48,278 bases of DNA from Rickettsia typhi (GTDB lineage: Bacteria; Pseudomonadota; Alphaproteobacteria; Rickettsiales; UBA1997), in the NCBI GenBank assembly GCA_945875925.1, contig CAMCME010000005.1, forward strand, positions 1 to 48,278, written 5' to 3'. The notes beneath the pieces are model-generated. The model was not told the DNA's origin. It did not search any database and saw only the letters and a list, made by a program, of their open reading frames with translations. The position numbers and the translations under genes were made by a program. Positions 8,483 to 17,091 of this stretch are shown one piece after another; the first letter of the stretch is position 1, and every line of letters begins with the position of its first letter.

Positions 8483-10690
8483 TTATCGCTGTCTCGACCC
8501 AGATAGTTTTTCCAAGTTGGCCTTGCCATAAACAATGGATGGTGGTCTTGCCTCAACTGCAGAATCGCTGTAATCGAGATCGTGAAAATCGAATACACTT
8601 TTTTCGCGATACCCTAATTCTTTAGCTACAAAGTCAGAATTGTCTAAATAAAAAGCTCTATCATTTTTTACTTCTTCACTCATTTTAGAAATTTTCTCCC
8701 CCAAAATTTCACCCTCTGCAGTTTTAAAGTCAGAGAAATATTTTATTACTTCTTCATTATAACCAAGATAATCCAAAGCCATTACTGCTTCAGAGAATCT
8801 TTTGGTATTTCCAGTTCCACCCTTGCCGTAGCTTACTACAAAGCCATCGGCTAATTTTTCAAAACTTGTCGCATTGATGTAGTTAATTGAACGCGGACAA
8901 CCATAAGTGCGAATAATTCCAACAAGTGGAGTTTGGGTAGCAAACTCTTCGCCGCCTTGATAAATTTTCAAAGTATTGGCCAAGTTATTTAAAACATAGT
9001 TTGGATTATATTCTTCCGATCCAGTATTGCCTCCGCCAGTAACTCGCAAAATTACATGGTCTTCATTTTGTGCAAGCAGAGTCCAGTGACTATTGGTCAC
9101 GGCCAACTGCCCAGTATTTCCAAAGCTTTTGATAAAATTATTAATCGATGGATTTGGTAATTTATTTCCCAAGTCGTCTTCGTAATAACGCGACAGAATA
9201 ATGTTGCTAGAAGCTCCAGTTGCAACAGTAGTGGGGTTTGAAAGCGCTTCTGGTAATTGGCTTTTGTCTAAAATTTTTGCATCATCAATTGCCAACTTAG
9301 CCATGTATCCACCCGTAAAATGCAGAGAATCTGCGGCTATAAATCTTTCTGAATCCTTATCCAAAATTACGATTCCGGCAATTTTTGCTTTTTCATCTTC
9401 AGAACCTTGTAGCAAAATCTTTTTTACCGTTGCTGGCTCAAGCCATTTTTGACCACGCTCTTCAACTACTTTCTGTGCTGAATTGTGATATTGTGGCACA
9501 ACATGACCATCTCCTTGATAAGAAAAGGCAGTAAGAATTTGATTATTTCTCCCAAATAATTCTTCGATTCTATCTCGACTTAACTCAATCGATCCAATAC
9601 CAATTTCAGCCAAGCTTTTGTTTTCTGATTTAGTCTCTTCAACTTCGGCTTCTGTTAGGGCTAAATGAATTGAAGAAGAGATTGGGTTATTGCGTCTATT
9701 GCCTTCAATAATTTTGAAATCACTTCCTAAATTTTCGCTTAAAGATCCTTGAACAGCATGCATTATTTCAGCCGAAATTACCGACTCTTCTCGATTCAAA
9801 TCATGCTGATCTTTTCCAAAAATTTTCTTGATAATTTTTTGCTTTAGCCAGTTACCTTCATTGCCCAAATAAATGGCCAATTTTTCTGGATCTAGCGTGA
9901 ATTTTACATGAATTTTGCGATATCCTGGATCATTAATTGCCTCAATTGCTTCTGCCGTATTATCGGTAAGATTAATAATTCCGCGCGCTGCCAAAACAGC
10001 TAATAAAGCATGGCCAGTTAAGGCATCATCAGCATTTAAAGCGTTGCCATGTTGAGCATGAACCTGCAATGCAGAATTCACCAAATTACTGTACCAATGC
10101 CCTGAGCTAACATAAGTGACATTGGTTTTAGCCGCAATTTCTGGAATTATTGTGGCAAGCAAGGCTTGATCCACTGCCGCTGGACCTCCAACGCAAACCA
10201 TATTTTTTTTACCGCCATTTCGTAGTGATTTTTGATGCTCTTGATGCTTTGCCTCAAATTCGCTGCCTTCAATTCTTGAAATTAAAACTTGAACAGATCC
10301 TTTCTGGTTCGAGTCATTTTCTTTTGGAGCCAGAATCATTCTACGCATTGACTCAGAAGACCTGGAATCAAAGCCTTTTGCAGCGGCATAATCTTCGATG
10401 ATTTTTTCTGCTAATTCTAGAGTTTCAGAATCTTCAGTTAGAACAGTTTTTAAATCTAAGCCTTTGAAAGAGGCGTTGATGTGAGAATCAAAAATCTCTT
10501 GAACACTCGCCAGCTGCTTCGGTCTTTTTTTTGAAAGAGTTGAGTTTTGACCGCTTATTTGCGGAAACATAATTTTTTTTGCCAAAGCATCTTTTATTTC
10601 CTCCTCGTTTTTCTGAGTTCTAAAGCGAGCAGCTGCTAGAGTTGATAATGAGGTGATTAAAGCAGTTTTTCTTAAAAAATTAAATTTCAT
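8483..10690 (-). CDS. Exported protein of unknown function, possibly FAD oxidoreductase-like
   Basis: I do not recognise this 735-residue protein with confidence. Residues 1-22 look like a signal peptide (basic start, then a hydrophobic stretch ending Ala-Ala-Ala). Glycine-rich segments that could be nucleotide-binding are MVCVGGPAAVDQALL (from about 164), TVATGASSN (about 488), VTGGGNTGSEEYNP (about 550) and YGKGGTGNTKRFSEA (about 621), the last preceded by YGCPRSINYIN. ATG-like and GGxGNT-like patterns of this kind occur in DadA-type FAD oxidoreductases, which is why that is offered as the best guess. The start is ATG at 10690. A LysR regulator is divergently transcribed 126 bases away and may control it. 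Confidence 0.4.
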   Translation of the reverse strand: MKFNFLRKTALITSLSTLAAARFRTQKNEEEIKDALAKKIMFPQISGQNSTLSKKRPKQLASVQEIFDSHINASFKGLDLKTVLTEDSETLELAEKIIEDYAAAKGFDSRSSESMRRMILAPKENDSNQKGSVQVLISRIEGSEFEAKHQEHQKSLRNGGKKNMVCVGGPAAVDQALLATIIPEIAAKTNVTYVSSGHWYSNLVNSALQVHAQHGNALNADDALTGHALLAVLAARGIINLTDNTAEAIEAINDPGYRKIHVKFTLDPEKLAIYLGNEGNWLKQKIIKKIFGKDQHDLNREESVISAEIMHAVQGSLSENLGSDFKIIEGNRRNNPISSSIHLALTEAEVEETKSENKSLAEIGIGSIELSRDRIEELFGRNNQILTAFSYQGDGHVVPQYHNSAQKVVEERGQKWLEPATVKKILLQGSEDEKAKIAGIVILDKDSERFIAADSLHFTGGYMAKLAIDDAKILDKSQLPEALSNPTTVATGASSNIILSRYYEDDLGNKLPNPSINNFIKSFGNTGQLAVTNSHWTLLAQNEDHVILRVTGGGNTGSEEYNPNYVLNNLANTLKIYQGGEEFATQTPLVGIIRTYGCPRSINYINATSFEKLADGFVVSYGKGGTGNTKRFSEAVMALDYLGYNEEVIKYFSDFKTAEGEILGEKISKMSEEVKNDRAFYLDNSDFVAKELGYREKSVFDFHDLDYSDSAVEARPPSIVYGKANLEKLSGSRQR

Positions 10691-10785
10691 TTGTTTGTTC
10701 AGTTTTATAAATTAGAAGCTTTCTCCTTTTATAAACGGCGATTGCAACTTTTATGAAACCAATTAAAACTCTATAAAAATGCTGA

Positions 10786-10802
10786 GTTCACATTTTATGA
10801 AC
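10786..10802. promoter_or_regulatory. LysR-type operator candidate (T-N11-A)
   Basis: GTTCA and TGAAC are a 5-bp inverted repeat spaced by seven bases, containing the T-N11-A pattern (TCACATTTTATGA) typical of LysR-family sites. It lies 14 bases before the lysR start, in the divergent promoter region shared with the exported-protein gene. A second half-like TTTATGAA occurs at about 10750-10757. Confidence 0.5.
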
Positions 10803-10816
10803 AATCAAATTTAACT

Positions 10817-11701
10817 ATGAAATACGATCTTAAACTAATCGAAACCTTCATCTATGTAGCTCAACTCAAAAGCTTCATTCGTACTGCCGAAACTTTAAAA
10901 ATTGCTAAATCGCATGTGACTAATCGCATTAATCAGTTGGAAAAATTAACTGGCATGACATTGCTAGCGCGTACAACGCGTGATGTGAATTTAACAAGTG
11001 AAGGAAAGGAATTTTTAGAACATTGCCGTTCGATCATGGATCAAGTCGAAAATTTGGATGATTTTTTGAATAAGAAAAAAGGCATTAATGGAATTTTAAA
11101 AATCATCCTTCCGCCTTATTTTAGTAGACATCATATCGTGCCTTACTTGGGAGATTTTTTATCTATTCATCCAGATCTGAAATTGGATATTATGCTAACA
11201 GAAGATCCAGTGAACATAATTGAAGAAGGTTTTGATTTGCAGGTTCGTATTCAGATTCCGGACGAAGAAAATCTGAGAGTTGAGAAGCTTATGACCAACA
11301 ACAAAATCATCTGTTCTTCACCAAAATATCTTAGAAAGCATGGTATACCGAACACACCAGAAGATTTGTTAAAACATAATTGCGTTGTTTTTGGCGAAAA
11401 TACCGTGTGGAAATTGCGCTCAAAAAAAACGCATAAGATAACCCAATTACACGAGATGAAAGGAAATATGCGCTGTAATAATGGCGAAATTATTAAAGAG
11501 CTGATTTTAGCGGGAAATGGTATAACGCTAAAATCTTCACGCGATGTTGAGGAAGAAATTAAGCGCGGAAAAATCAAAGTTTTATTGCCAGATTACGAAG
11601 TGCTCAATGCAACTTTCTTCTATGTGGTTTATTCTGCGAAGAAATATAAGTCGCCGAAGATTAGAGCTTTTATTGAGTTTTTTCAGGGGAAGTTAGCATA
11701 A
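10817..11701 (+). CDS. LysR-family transcriptional regulator
   Basis: DNA-binding regulator of 294 residues. The N-terminal winged helix-turn-helix covers residues 1-60, with the family pattern FIRTAETLKIAKSHVTNRIN and QLEKLTGMTLLARTTRDVNLTSEGKEF. The effector-binding domain follows from about residue 90. The protein fits the DNA-binding subgroup near CrgA/DmlR by its KSHVTNRINQLE segment, but the effector is unknown. ATG at 10817 gives the standard N-terminus. It is divergent to the exported 735-residue protein gene, and the palindrome at 10786-10802 is a candidate autoregulatory site. It is convergent with priA, 28 bases apart. Confidence 0.93.
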   Translation: MKYDLKLIETFIYVAQLKSFIRTAETLKIAKSHVTNRINQLEKLTGMTLLARTTRDVNLTSEGKEFLEHCRSIMDQVENLDDFLNKKKGINGILKIILPPYFSRHHIVPYLGDFLSIHPDLKLDIMLTEDPVNIIEEGFDLQVRIQIPDEENLRVEKLMTNNKIICSSPKYLRKHGIPNTPEDLLKHNCVVFGENTVWKLRSKKTHKITQLHEMKGNMRCNNGEIIKELILAGNGITLKSSRDVEEEIKRGKIKVLLPDYEVLNATFFYVVYSAKKYKSPKIRAFIEFFQGKLA

Positions 11702-11729
11702 TAAAATCACAATAAATAATTTTAGCTAA

Positions 11730-13718
11730 CTACTGCGGATCAATATCAATCTTCACCCGCATCGACTTAGGAATCTCAAGACCTGTCATCACATCCAAAA
11801 TTAATTTTTGCAGATTAATTTTCTTTTCCACCTTCAAAAACACGCGATAATGATAACGATTTTTTAAGCGCAAAATTGGCATTGGTGCGGGGCCAAAAAT
11901 TTCTATATTGTTGTTAAAAGGAAAAGATGAGACTAATTTTTTGGCAAAAGCAATAACGGCATTTTCTTCGAAATCGCTGATAATAAAGGCTGCAATTTTG
12001 GTGAAAGGCGGCATATGCATATTTTTGCGATTTTGGATTTCAAAATCATAAAAACTTTTTTTGTCACCTTTGATGATTTTCTCAAAAATAAAATTTTGCG
12101 GATTAAAAGTTTGAATAAAAACGCGACCTTGCTGCCGTCTTCGTCCAGCGCGGCCAATCACTTGTTTTAAAAGTTGATAAGATCTTTCAGAAGCGCGCAG
12201 TTCAGAAGAATAAAATCCGCTATCCGCATCAACCACGCCAACCAATGTTAAGCCAGCAAAATCATAGCCTTTGGCGATTAATTGTGTGCCAATAATTATA
12301 TCAATTTCGTGATTAGAAATTTTTTGCACCAGCTCATCAGCTTCTTTAAAATTTGTCACATTGTCGCTGGTAACCAAGGCCAGTCGGGCTTCGGGAAAAA
12401 GACTCTCAATTTCTTCTTTTACTTTTTCTACACCAACTCCGATATTTACTAAACTATCTTCTGCAGCGCAAATCTTGCAGTTCTTATCTTCTTTTGAGGA
12501 AAATTTTTCGGTGACGCCACAGTAATGACAAACTAATTTCTGTAAATTTTTATGATTAACCAAATAAGAACTGCAATTTGGGCAATTAACTTTTTGTCCA
12601 CAAGCTCGGCACAAAGTAACTGGCGCATAGCCGCGGCGATTTAGGAATAATAAACTTTGCTGTCCCGCCGCAAAATTTTTGGCAAGCGCAGTTTTTAATT
12701 CTTCAGAAATAAAATGATTGCTGGCCAATTTTTCTTGGCGCAAATCGATAATTTTTACTTCATTGGTTTGCTCGTTAAATTTTTGATCCAAAAGAAAATA
12801 ACGATATTTGCCTGACTTAGCATTCACATAGGTTTCAAGCGATGGAGTGGCTGAAGAAAGTATGATCGGAAAATTGCCTAATTTGCCTTTCAAAATTGCC
12901 ATGTCGCGGGCATGAAAATTAAAAACATCTTCTTGTTTGAAAGATGAATCATGTTCTTCATCGATGATTATGAGCTGCAAATTTTGAAATGGTAAAAGCA
13001 AAGCCGAGCGCGCGCCGATCAAAACTTTTACTGAGCCAGATGAAATTCCGTAAAAAATTTCCTTCTTTTCTTTCGGTGAAATTTTGGAATGCCATAAAGC
13101 TGCTTTAAAACCGAACTGCTCTTCGAACCTTGAAACTAGCTGACTGGTTAAAGCAATTTCTGGAAGTAGAATTAAAATTTGTCCAGAATTTCTTTCTAAT
13201 ATTTTGGCAATAATCGCAAAATAAATTTCAGTTTTCCCCGAACCCGTAACGCCGTCTAAAAGATTGGTGCAATGTTCATGCTTGTTAATTTCATCGAGAA
13301 TTTCAGCCGTCACTTTTTCTTGTGTTTCGGAGAGTGTTTTTAGCGAGAATTTTGTGGAATTGATAACCTGATTTTTAGCCGTAAAATTTGGTTTTTTAGT
13401 TTTGTCAGAATTTAAAATTCCAATAAATGCTTTCAGCACCAAGCCTTTTGGCGCAAGATTGTAAGCTGCAATCCAATTAATAAACTGGATGAGTTTTTCA
13501 TCGAATTTTATTTGCTGATTAACTTGCACAATTTCTTTGATTTTTTCTGCCGCGATTGCTGGTGTTTTTGCGTCAACTTCCACAACCAATCCCCAAAGAT
13601 CTTTTTTGCGAAATGAAACTTTAACTAAATTTCCAACTTCTATTTTGATGTAAGTTTTATAAGTGAAAGGCTCATCAAATGGCAGCGGTAAAAGTACGCT
13701 GACAAAAAAATTATTCAT
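11730..13718 (-). CDS. priA: Primosomal protein N' (replication restart helicase PriA)
   Basis: Superfamily 2 DNA helicase that reloads the replisome at collapsed forks. Numbered from ATG at 13718: N-terminal DNA-binding domain beginning MNNFFVSVLLPLPFDEPFTY, Walker A GVTGSGKT (156-163), DEEH box (253-256), and a zinc-binding insertion with eight cysteines at 370, 373, 379, 382, 397, 400, 414 and 417. The C-terminal helicase motifs include GTQLIAKGYDF and QVIGRAGRR. The length of 662 residues is slightly short for PriA but complete. The frame extends to 13775, but those extra 19 residues are not family-like. It is divergent to transaldolase with about 85 bases between starts. Confidence 0.95.
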   Translation of the reverse strand: MNNFFVSVLLPLPFDEPFTYKTYIKIEVGNLVKVSFRKKDLWGLVVEVDAKTPAIAAEKIKEIVQVNQQIKFDEKLIQFINWIAAYNLAPKGLVLKAFIGILNSDKTKKPNFTAKNQVINSTKFSLKTLSETQEKVTAEILDEINKHEHCTNLLDGVTGSGKTEIYFAIIAKILERNSGQILILLPEIALTSQLVSRFEEQFGFKAALWHSKISPKEKKEIFYGISSGSVKVLIGARSALLLPFQNLQLIIIDEEHDSSFKQEDVFNFHARDMAILKGKLGNFPIILSSATPSLETYVNAKSGKYRYFLLDQKFNEQTNEVKIIDLRQEKLASNHFISEELKTALAKNFAAGQQSLLFLNRRGYAPVTLCRACGQKVNCPNCSSYLVNHKNLQKLVCHYCGVTEKFSSKEDKNCKICAAEDSLVNIGVGVEKVKEEIESLFPEARLALVTSDNVTNFKEADELVQKISNHEIDIIIGTQLIAKGYDFAGLTLVGVVDADSGFYSSELRASERSYQLLKQVIGRAGRRRQQGRVFIQTFNPQNFIFEKIIKGDKKSFYDFEIQNRKNMHMPPFTKIAAFIISDFEENAVIAFAKKLVSSFPFNNNIEIFGPAPMPILRLKNRYHYRVFLKVEKKINLQKLILDVMTGLEIPKSMRVKIDIDPQ

Positions 13719-13803
13719 AATTGCATGGTTGATTAAGTATATTTGATCGATTAATTTAGAGTAGTTGCCACTCATTCTCTTTCAACGAAATTCAAATAAA
13801 ATT

Positions 13804-14469
13804 ATGAAATTCTTCATCGACTCTGCCGATATTGCTGAAATTAAAGAACTTGCCGCTTATGGCCTTCTTGACGGCGTTACAACTAATCCAAGTTTAATCG
13901 CAAAATCTGGAAGAGATTTTAAGGAAGTTATAGCCGAAATTTGTTCTGTGGTTGAGGGTCCAGTTAGCGCTGAAGTTGCTGCAACTGATTATGAAAATAT
14001 GGTTCGTGAAGGTGAAATTTTAAGTAAAATTGCCCAAGGATCAAAAGGTTATGTTTGTGTAAAATTACCTTTAACTTTAGATGGTTTGAAAGCTTGTAAA
14101 TATTTCTCAAGCAAAGGAATTAAAACTAATGTAACTTTGTGTTTCTCAGCGCCGCAAGCAATCTTGGCTGCAAAAGCTGGCGCAACTTTCGTATCTCCAT
14201 TTGTTGGCAGACTTGATGATATTGGCCAAGATGGCATGTCTTTAATCGAAGAAATTTGCGATATTTATTCTAACTATCCAGCCTTTGAAACTGAAGTTTT
14301 AGTGGCTTCAATCAGAAACCCAATTCACATCACTCAAGCTGCTAGAATGGGCGCCGATGTTGCAACAGTTCCAGGTAAAGTTTTGAAACAGCTTGCTTCT
14401 CATCCTCTTACTGACAAAGGCCTAGAAACTTTCGTAAAAGATTGGGCCTCAACTGGTCAGAAAATCTAA
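13804..14469 (+). CDS. tal: Transaldolase, short TalC/fructose-6-phosphate aldolase type
   Basis: Transfers dihydroxyacetone units between sugar phosphates in the non-oxidative pentose phosphate pathway. The 221-residue length and [14 protein letters not shown] start mark the small transaldolase subfamily. The Schiff-base lysine is Lys87 in [14 protein letters not shown] (26-31) and [19 protein letters not shown] are other family segments. The frame could begin 13 codons earlier at 13765, but ATG at 13804 gives the conserved N-terminus. True fructose-6-phosphate aldolase activity cannot be separated from transaldolase by this reading, although the length and NVTLCFS favour transaldolase. Confidence 0.93.
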   Translation: MKFFIDSADIAEIKELAAYGLLDGVTTNPSLIAKSGRDFKEVIAEICSVVEGPVSAEVAATDYENMVREGEILSKIAQGSKGYVCVKLPLTLDGLKACKYFSSKGIKTNVTLCFSAPQAILAAKAGATFVSPFVGRLDDIGQDGMSLIEEICDIYSNYPAFETEVLVASIRNPIHITQAARMGADVATVPGKVLKQLASHPLTDKGLETFVKDWASTGQKI

Positions 14470-14488
14470 AAAACAATTAATCATTTCA

Positions 14489-14522
14489 CCAAATGAATGA
14501 AGTAGCCAAATGAATGAAGTAG
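14489..14522 (+). repeat. 17-bp perfect tandem duplication at a start codon
   Basis: CCAAATGAATGAAGTAG occurs twice without a spacer (14489-14505 and 14506-14522). Both copies carry the ATG. Only the second leads into the long frame; translation from the first stops after six codons because 17 is not a multiple of three. Confidence 0.95.
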
Positions 14523-15589
14523 AATTACAGGAATTGTTAAAAACTTTGATAGAAAAAGAAGAAAGTGAATTTCTTGAGTTTAAGCAATCCTGTTTTGCAA
14601 AAGATGGAAGTAGAGGTTGTTTTGGAGATTATGTAAGTGCCATCTCAAATGGCGCTTGTCTTAGAAATGAAGATTTTGGCTATCTCATTTGTGGAGTAAG
14701 TGACAAAACTAAGAAAATTGTAGGCACTGAGATTAAAAGAGGGGAATTAGAAAGGGCAAATATTAGATCTCTTTTTAATCCAAAAATTAATTACGAAGTG
14801 TACGATTTTAGATGTGAAAATCAGTCTCTGCTTTTGATAAAAATTGCCGCTGCTAGTGGAGAGCCAACTTTCTATAATGGCCAAGCTTGCGTTAGAATCG
14901 GAGAAGACAAAGCAAGCGGTCTAAAAAATCTAACTACAGAGCAAATCAAGAGAATTTATAATTCAGCAACGGATTGGTCATCGCAAATTATTGAATATGC
15001 GACAATAGATGATTTGGATAAGATTGCCATAGATAGGGCTAGAAAGCAGTTCAAAGAAAAGTCTGAAAATAGAAGTTATTTGCAGGAAGTTGATAATTGG
15101 AGTGATGAGACATTTCTTGATAAAGCAGAACTCACTATAAAAGGAAAAATAACTAACTGTAGCTTAATACTTCTTGGTAAAAGGGAATCTAGGAGTTTAC
15201 TAAAAGACTCAACAGCATCTGAGATTACTCGGGAATTAAAAGGTGAAAAAGAAACTAGACCTGTATATGAAAGGTTTTATCCACCTTTTTTATTAACTGT
15301 AGAAGGGGTTTGGAGTAGAATTAGAAATACAAAGTATCTGCATCCAATTAATCAGCTATTGAATATAGAAGTTCTTAAATATGACAATGAAACAATTGCT
15401 GAAGCTTTAAATAATTGCATTGCTCATCAATATTATTTTTCGAATGATCGTGGCATTACTATAACTGAATATCCCGACAGCTTAATTTTTGAGAACTTTG
15501 GAAATTTCTTTGAGGGACGACCTGAAGAATATGCTCTTGGAGAATCTAAGGCTAAGAAATATCGCAATCCAAGATTAGTCCGGCCATGA
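14510..15589 (+). CDS. AlbA_2 (Schlafen-type) putative DNA-binding/ATPase protein, N-terminal part of a split gene
   Basis: The first 150 residues form an AlbA_2 domain (EFLEFKQSCF near residue 20, then GDYVSAISNGA and GYLICGVSD near 37-65), found in bacterial regulators and ATPases of the Schlafen_AlbA_2 group. The C-terminal part resembles the histidine-kinase-like ATPase fold of these proteins (AEALNNCIAHQYYF, ITITEYPDSLIFENFG near 300-330). The frame ends in YRNPRLVRP, in the middle of a normally continuous conserved segment. The rest is encoded by the next frame, so this is half of a gene interrupted by a -1 frameshift at about 15583. The stop and the next ATG overlap as ATGA. A 17-bp duplication covers the start codon. 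Confidence 0.75.
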   Translation: MNEVELQELLKTLIEKEESEFLEFKQSCFAKDGSRGCFGDYVSAISNGACLRNEDFGYLICGVSDKTKKIVGTEIKRGELERANIRSLFNPKINYEVYDFRCENQSLLLIKIAAASGEPTFYNGQACVRIGEDKASGLKNLTTEQIKRIYNSATDWSSQIIEYATIDDLDKIAIDRARKQFKEKSENRSYLQEVDNWSDETFLDKAELTIKGKITNCSLILLGKRESRSLLKDSTASEITRELKGEKETRPVYERFYPPFLLTVEGVWSRIRNTKYLHPINQLLNIEVLKYDNETIAEALNNCIAHQYYFSNDRGITITEYPDSLIFENFGNFFEGRPEEYALGESKAKKYRNPRLVRP

Positions 15590-16182
15590 TAAATCTTGGA
15601 ATGATTGATAAAATGGGAACTGGTATCAGCAAAATGTATCAATCTCAGAAAAGAAGATTCTTTCCAATGCCAGACTATAGTAAAAGTAGTTCTGAAAAGG
15701 TGGTTTTGCAGATTTATGGCAAGGTTATTGATGAAAGGTTCTCACAAATTTTAATGGAAAGAAGAGATCTGGACTTAACTACCACAATTCTACTTGATCA
15801 TGTTCAGAAAGGTCTTGCCATTACTAATGATGGGGCAAAATTTCTAAAGAAACAAAAATTAATTGAAGGAAGAAAACCAAAATATTTTATTGCAGCGGAG
15901 CTTGCCTCTGCTACAGATCAAAAGGCAAAATATATAAAAAACAAAGCTTTCGACAAATCTCATTATAAGGCGATGATTTTGCAGCTTATTGTAAAATATG
16001 GAGAGGCTTCAAGAAAAGAGATTGATGATCTTTTGATGGATAAGCTATCGGAAATTCTAACACATGATGAAAAAAAGAAGAGGATAGAGAATTTGTTACA
16101 GGACATGTCCAGAAAAGATAAAACTATCAAGAATGAAGGAACTAAGCGTAACCCAAAGTGGAAGAAGTTAGGGAAAGTTTAG
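15586..16182 (+). CDS. C-terminal part of the split AlbA_2/ATPase gene
   Basis: This frame starts with MINLGMIDKMGTGISKMY, which directly continues the conserved segment at the end of the preceding frame (…RNPRLVR then A-M-I-N-L-G). Re-reading the G at 15583 joins the two without loss. The remainder (198 residues) is lysine-rich, with two winged-helix-like stretches (LTTTILLDHVQKGLAITN and KAMILQLIVKYGEASRKEID), as at the C-terminus of such regulators. The ATGA overlap could allow coupled translation as a two-piece protein; otherwise the gene is a recent pseudogene. The stop codon lies within an 11-bp tandem repeat. Confidence 0.7.
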   Translation: MINLGMIDKMGTGISKMYQSQKRRFFPMPDYSKSSSEKVVLQIYGKVIDERFSQILMERRDLDLTTTILLDHVQKGLAITNDGAKFLKKQKLIEGRKPKYFIAAELASATDQKAKYIKNKAFDKSHYKAMILQLIVKYGEASRKEIDDLLMDKLSEILTHDEKKKRIENLLQDMSRKDKTIKNEGTKRNPKWKKLGKV

Positions 16183-16203
16183 GGAAAGTTTAGGGAAAGT
16201 TTA
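16171..16203 (+). repeat. Three 11-bp tandem repeats across a stop codon
   Basis: GGGAAAGTTTA is repeated three times exactly (16171-16181, 16182-16192, 16193-16203), with partial copies on both sides. The first copy supplies the TAG stop of the split AlbA_2 gene at 16180-16182. Confidence 0.95.
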
Positions 16204-16300
16204 GGGAAGAATATGCCTTCAGATATTGATAATAATGGGTCGGAAAGTTGTAATTTTGTCCAAACATGCTGAAAATTAAGAAATTTAAATAATAAAAAGA

Positions 16301-17089
16301 ATGACTAAAAAATGGAAAATCTTTGGTTATCAAACCGATATTGAATGGTATGATATCAAGACCAAATTCAAACAACTCTTGCGCAAACTTACTTATAGTT
16401 GGTTGGTTCAAGAGTTGATTTGTTTGGTTGTTTTGAGCTATATGCGCTTCGTTTTTCACAGCAGCAAAAAGATTTTTATTAATCGCGAAGTCACTCACGA
16501 TGCTGTGCAAAATAACCAACCTCTAATTGTAACTTTCTGGCATAACCGTTTGATGATGGTTTGTTTTGCTGTTCAAAAACCTCAGAAATTTTATCCCGAT
16601 CATAAAATGATGACTTTGGCATCTAAACATGGTGATGGAAAATTTGTGGGCAAAGTGATGGAGAAAATGGGAATGGTGTCAATTCTGGGATCTTCTAAAG
16701 ATGGCCGCAAAGCCAGTCGTGGCATTGGTATTGGAAGTCTAAAGAAAATTTTACTTGGATTAAAAAAAGGCGATACTTTGGGTATAACGCCGGATGGCCC
16801 GCGTGGTCCAAATCAAAAAGTGAATGGAGAAGTTGTAAATATTGCGCGCATTTCACAGGCAAAAATTATGCCAATGTCTTATTCAGCATCGCGTTTTAAA
16901 ATACTTAAAACTTGGGATAAATTTTATATCCCTTTGCCATTTTCTAATTTGTGTTTTTATTTTGATGATAACTTGATTTCGGTCTCTAAAGATGCGAATG
17001 AAGAGGAGATTATCGGGATTAATAAATTGCTAGAAGAGAGAATGAATTTTATGCAAGAAGAGTCTCAGAGAATTGCTAGCAACTTCTAA
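16301..17089 (+). CDS. DUF374 lysophospholipid acyltransferase-like protein
   Basis: Membrane-associated acyltransferase-like protein of 262 residues in the DUF374 family. An N-terminal hydrophobic segment lies near residues 38-55 (LVQELICLVVLSYMRFVFH). The catalytic-type pattern is TFWHNRLMM near residue 80. The later conserved block is GDTLGITPDGPRGP near 165. Relatives act in lipid A or phospholipid acylation, but the substrate of DUF374 proteins is not settled. The start is ATG at 16301. It is convergent with ispDF, two bases apart, so no terminator fits between them. Confidence 0.85.
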   Translation: MTKKWKIFGYQTDIEWYDIKTKFKQLLRKLTYSWLVQELICLVVLSYMRFVFHSSKKIFINREVTHDAVQNNQPLIVTFWHNRLMMVCFAVQKPQKFYPDHKMMTLASKHGDGKFVGKVMEKMGMVSILGSSKDGRKASRGIGIGSLKKILLGLKKGDTLGITPDGPRGPNQKVNGEVVNIARISQAKIMPMSYSASRFKILKTWDKFYIPLPFSNLCFYFDDNLISVSKDANEEEIIGINKLLEERMNFMQEESQRIASNF

Positions 17090-17091
17090 AT

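Noticed and set aside
15576..15590. Programmed -1 ribosomal frameshift in the AlbA_2 gene
   Set aside because: No X XXY YYZ slippery heptamer at the junction (GTCCGGCC) and no strong downstream stem seen; a mutation, error or coupled reinitiation is more likely.
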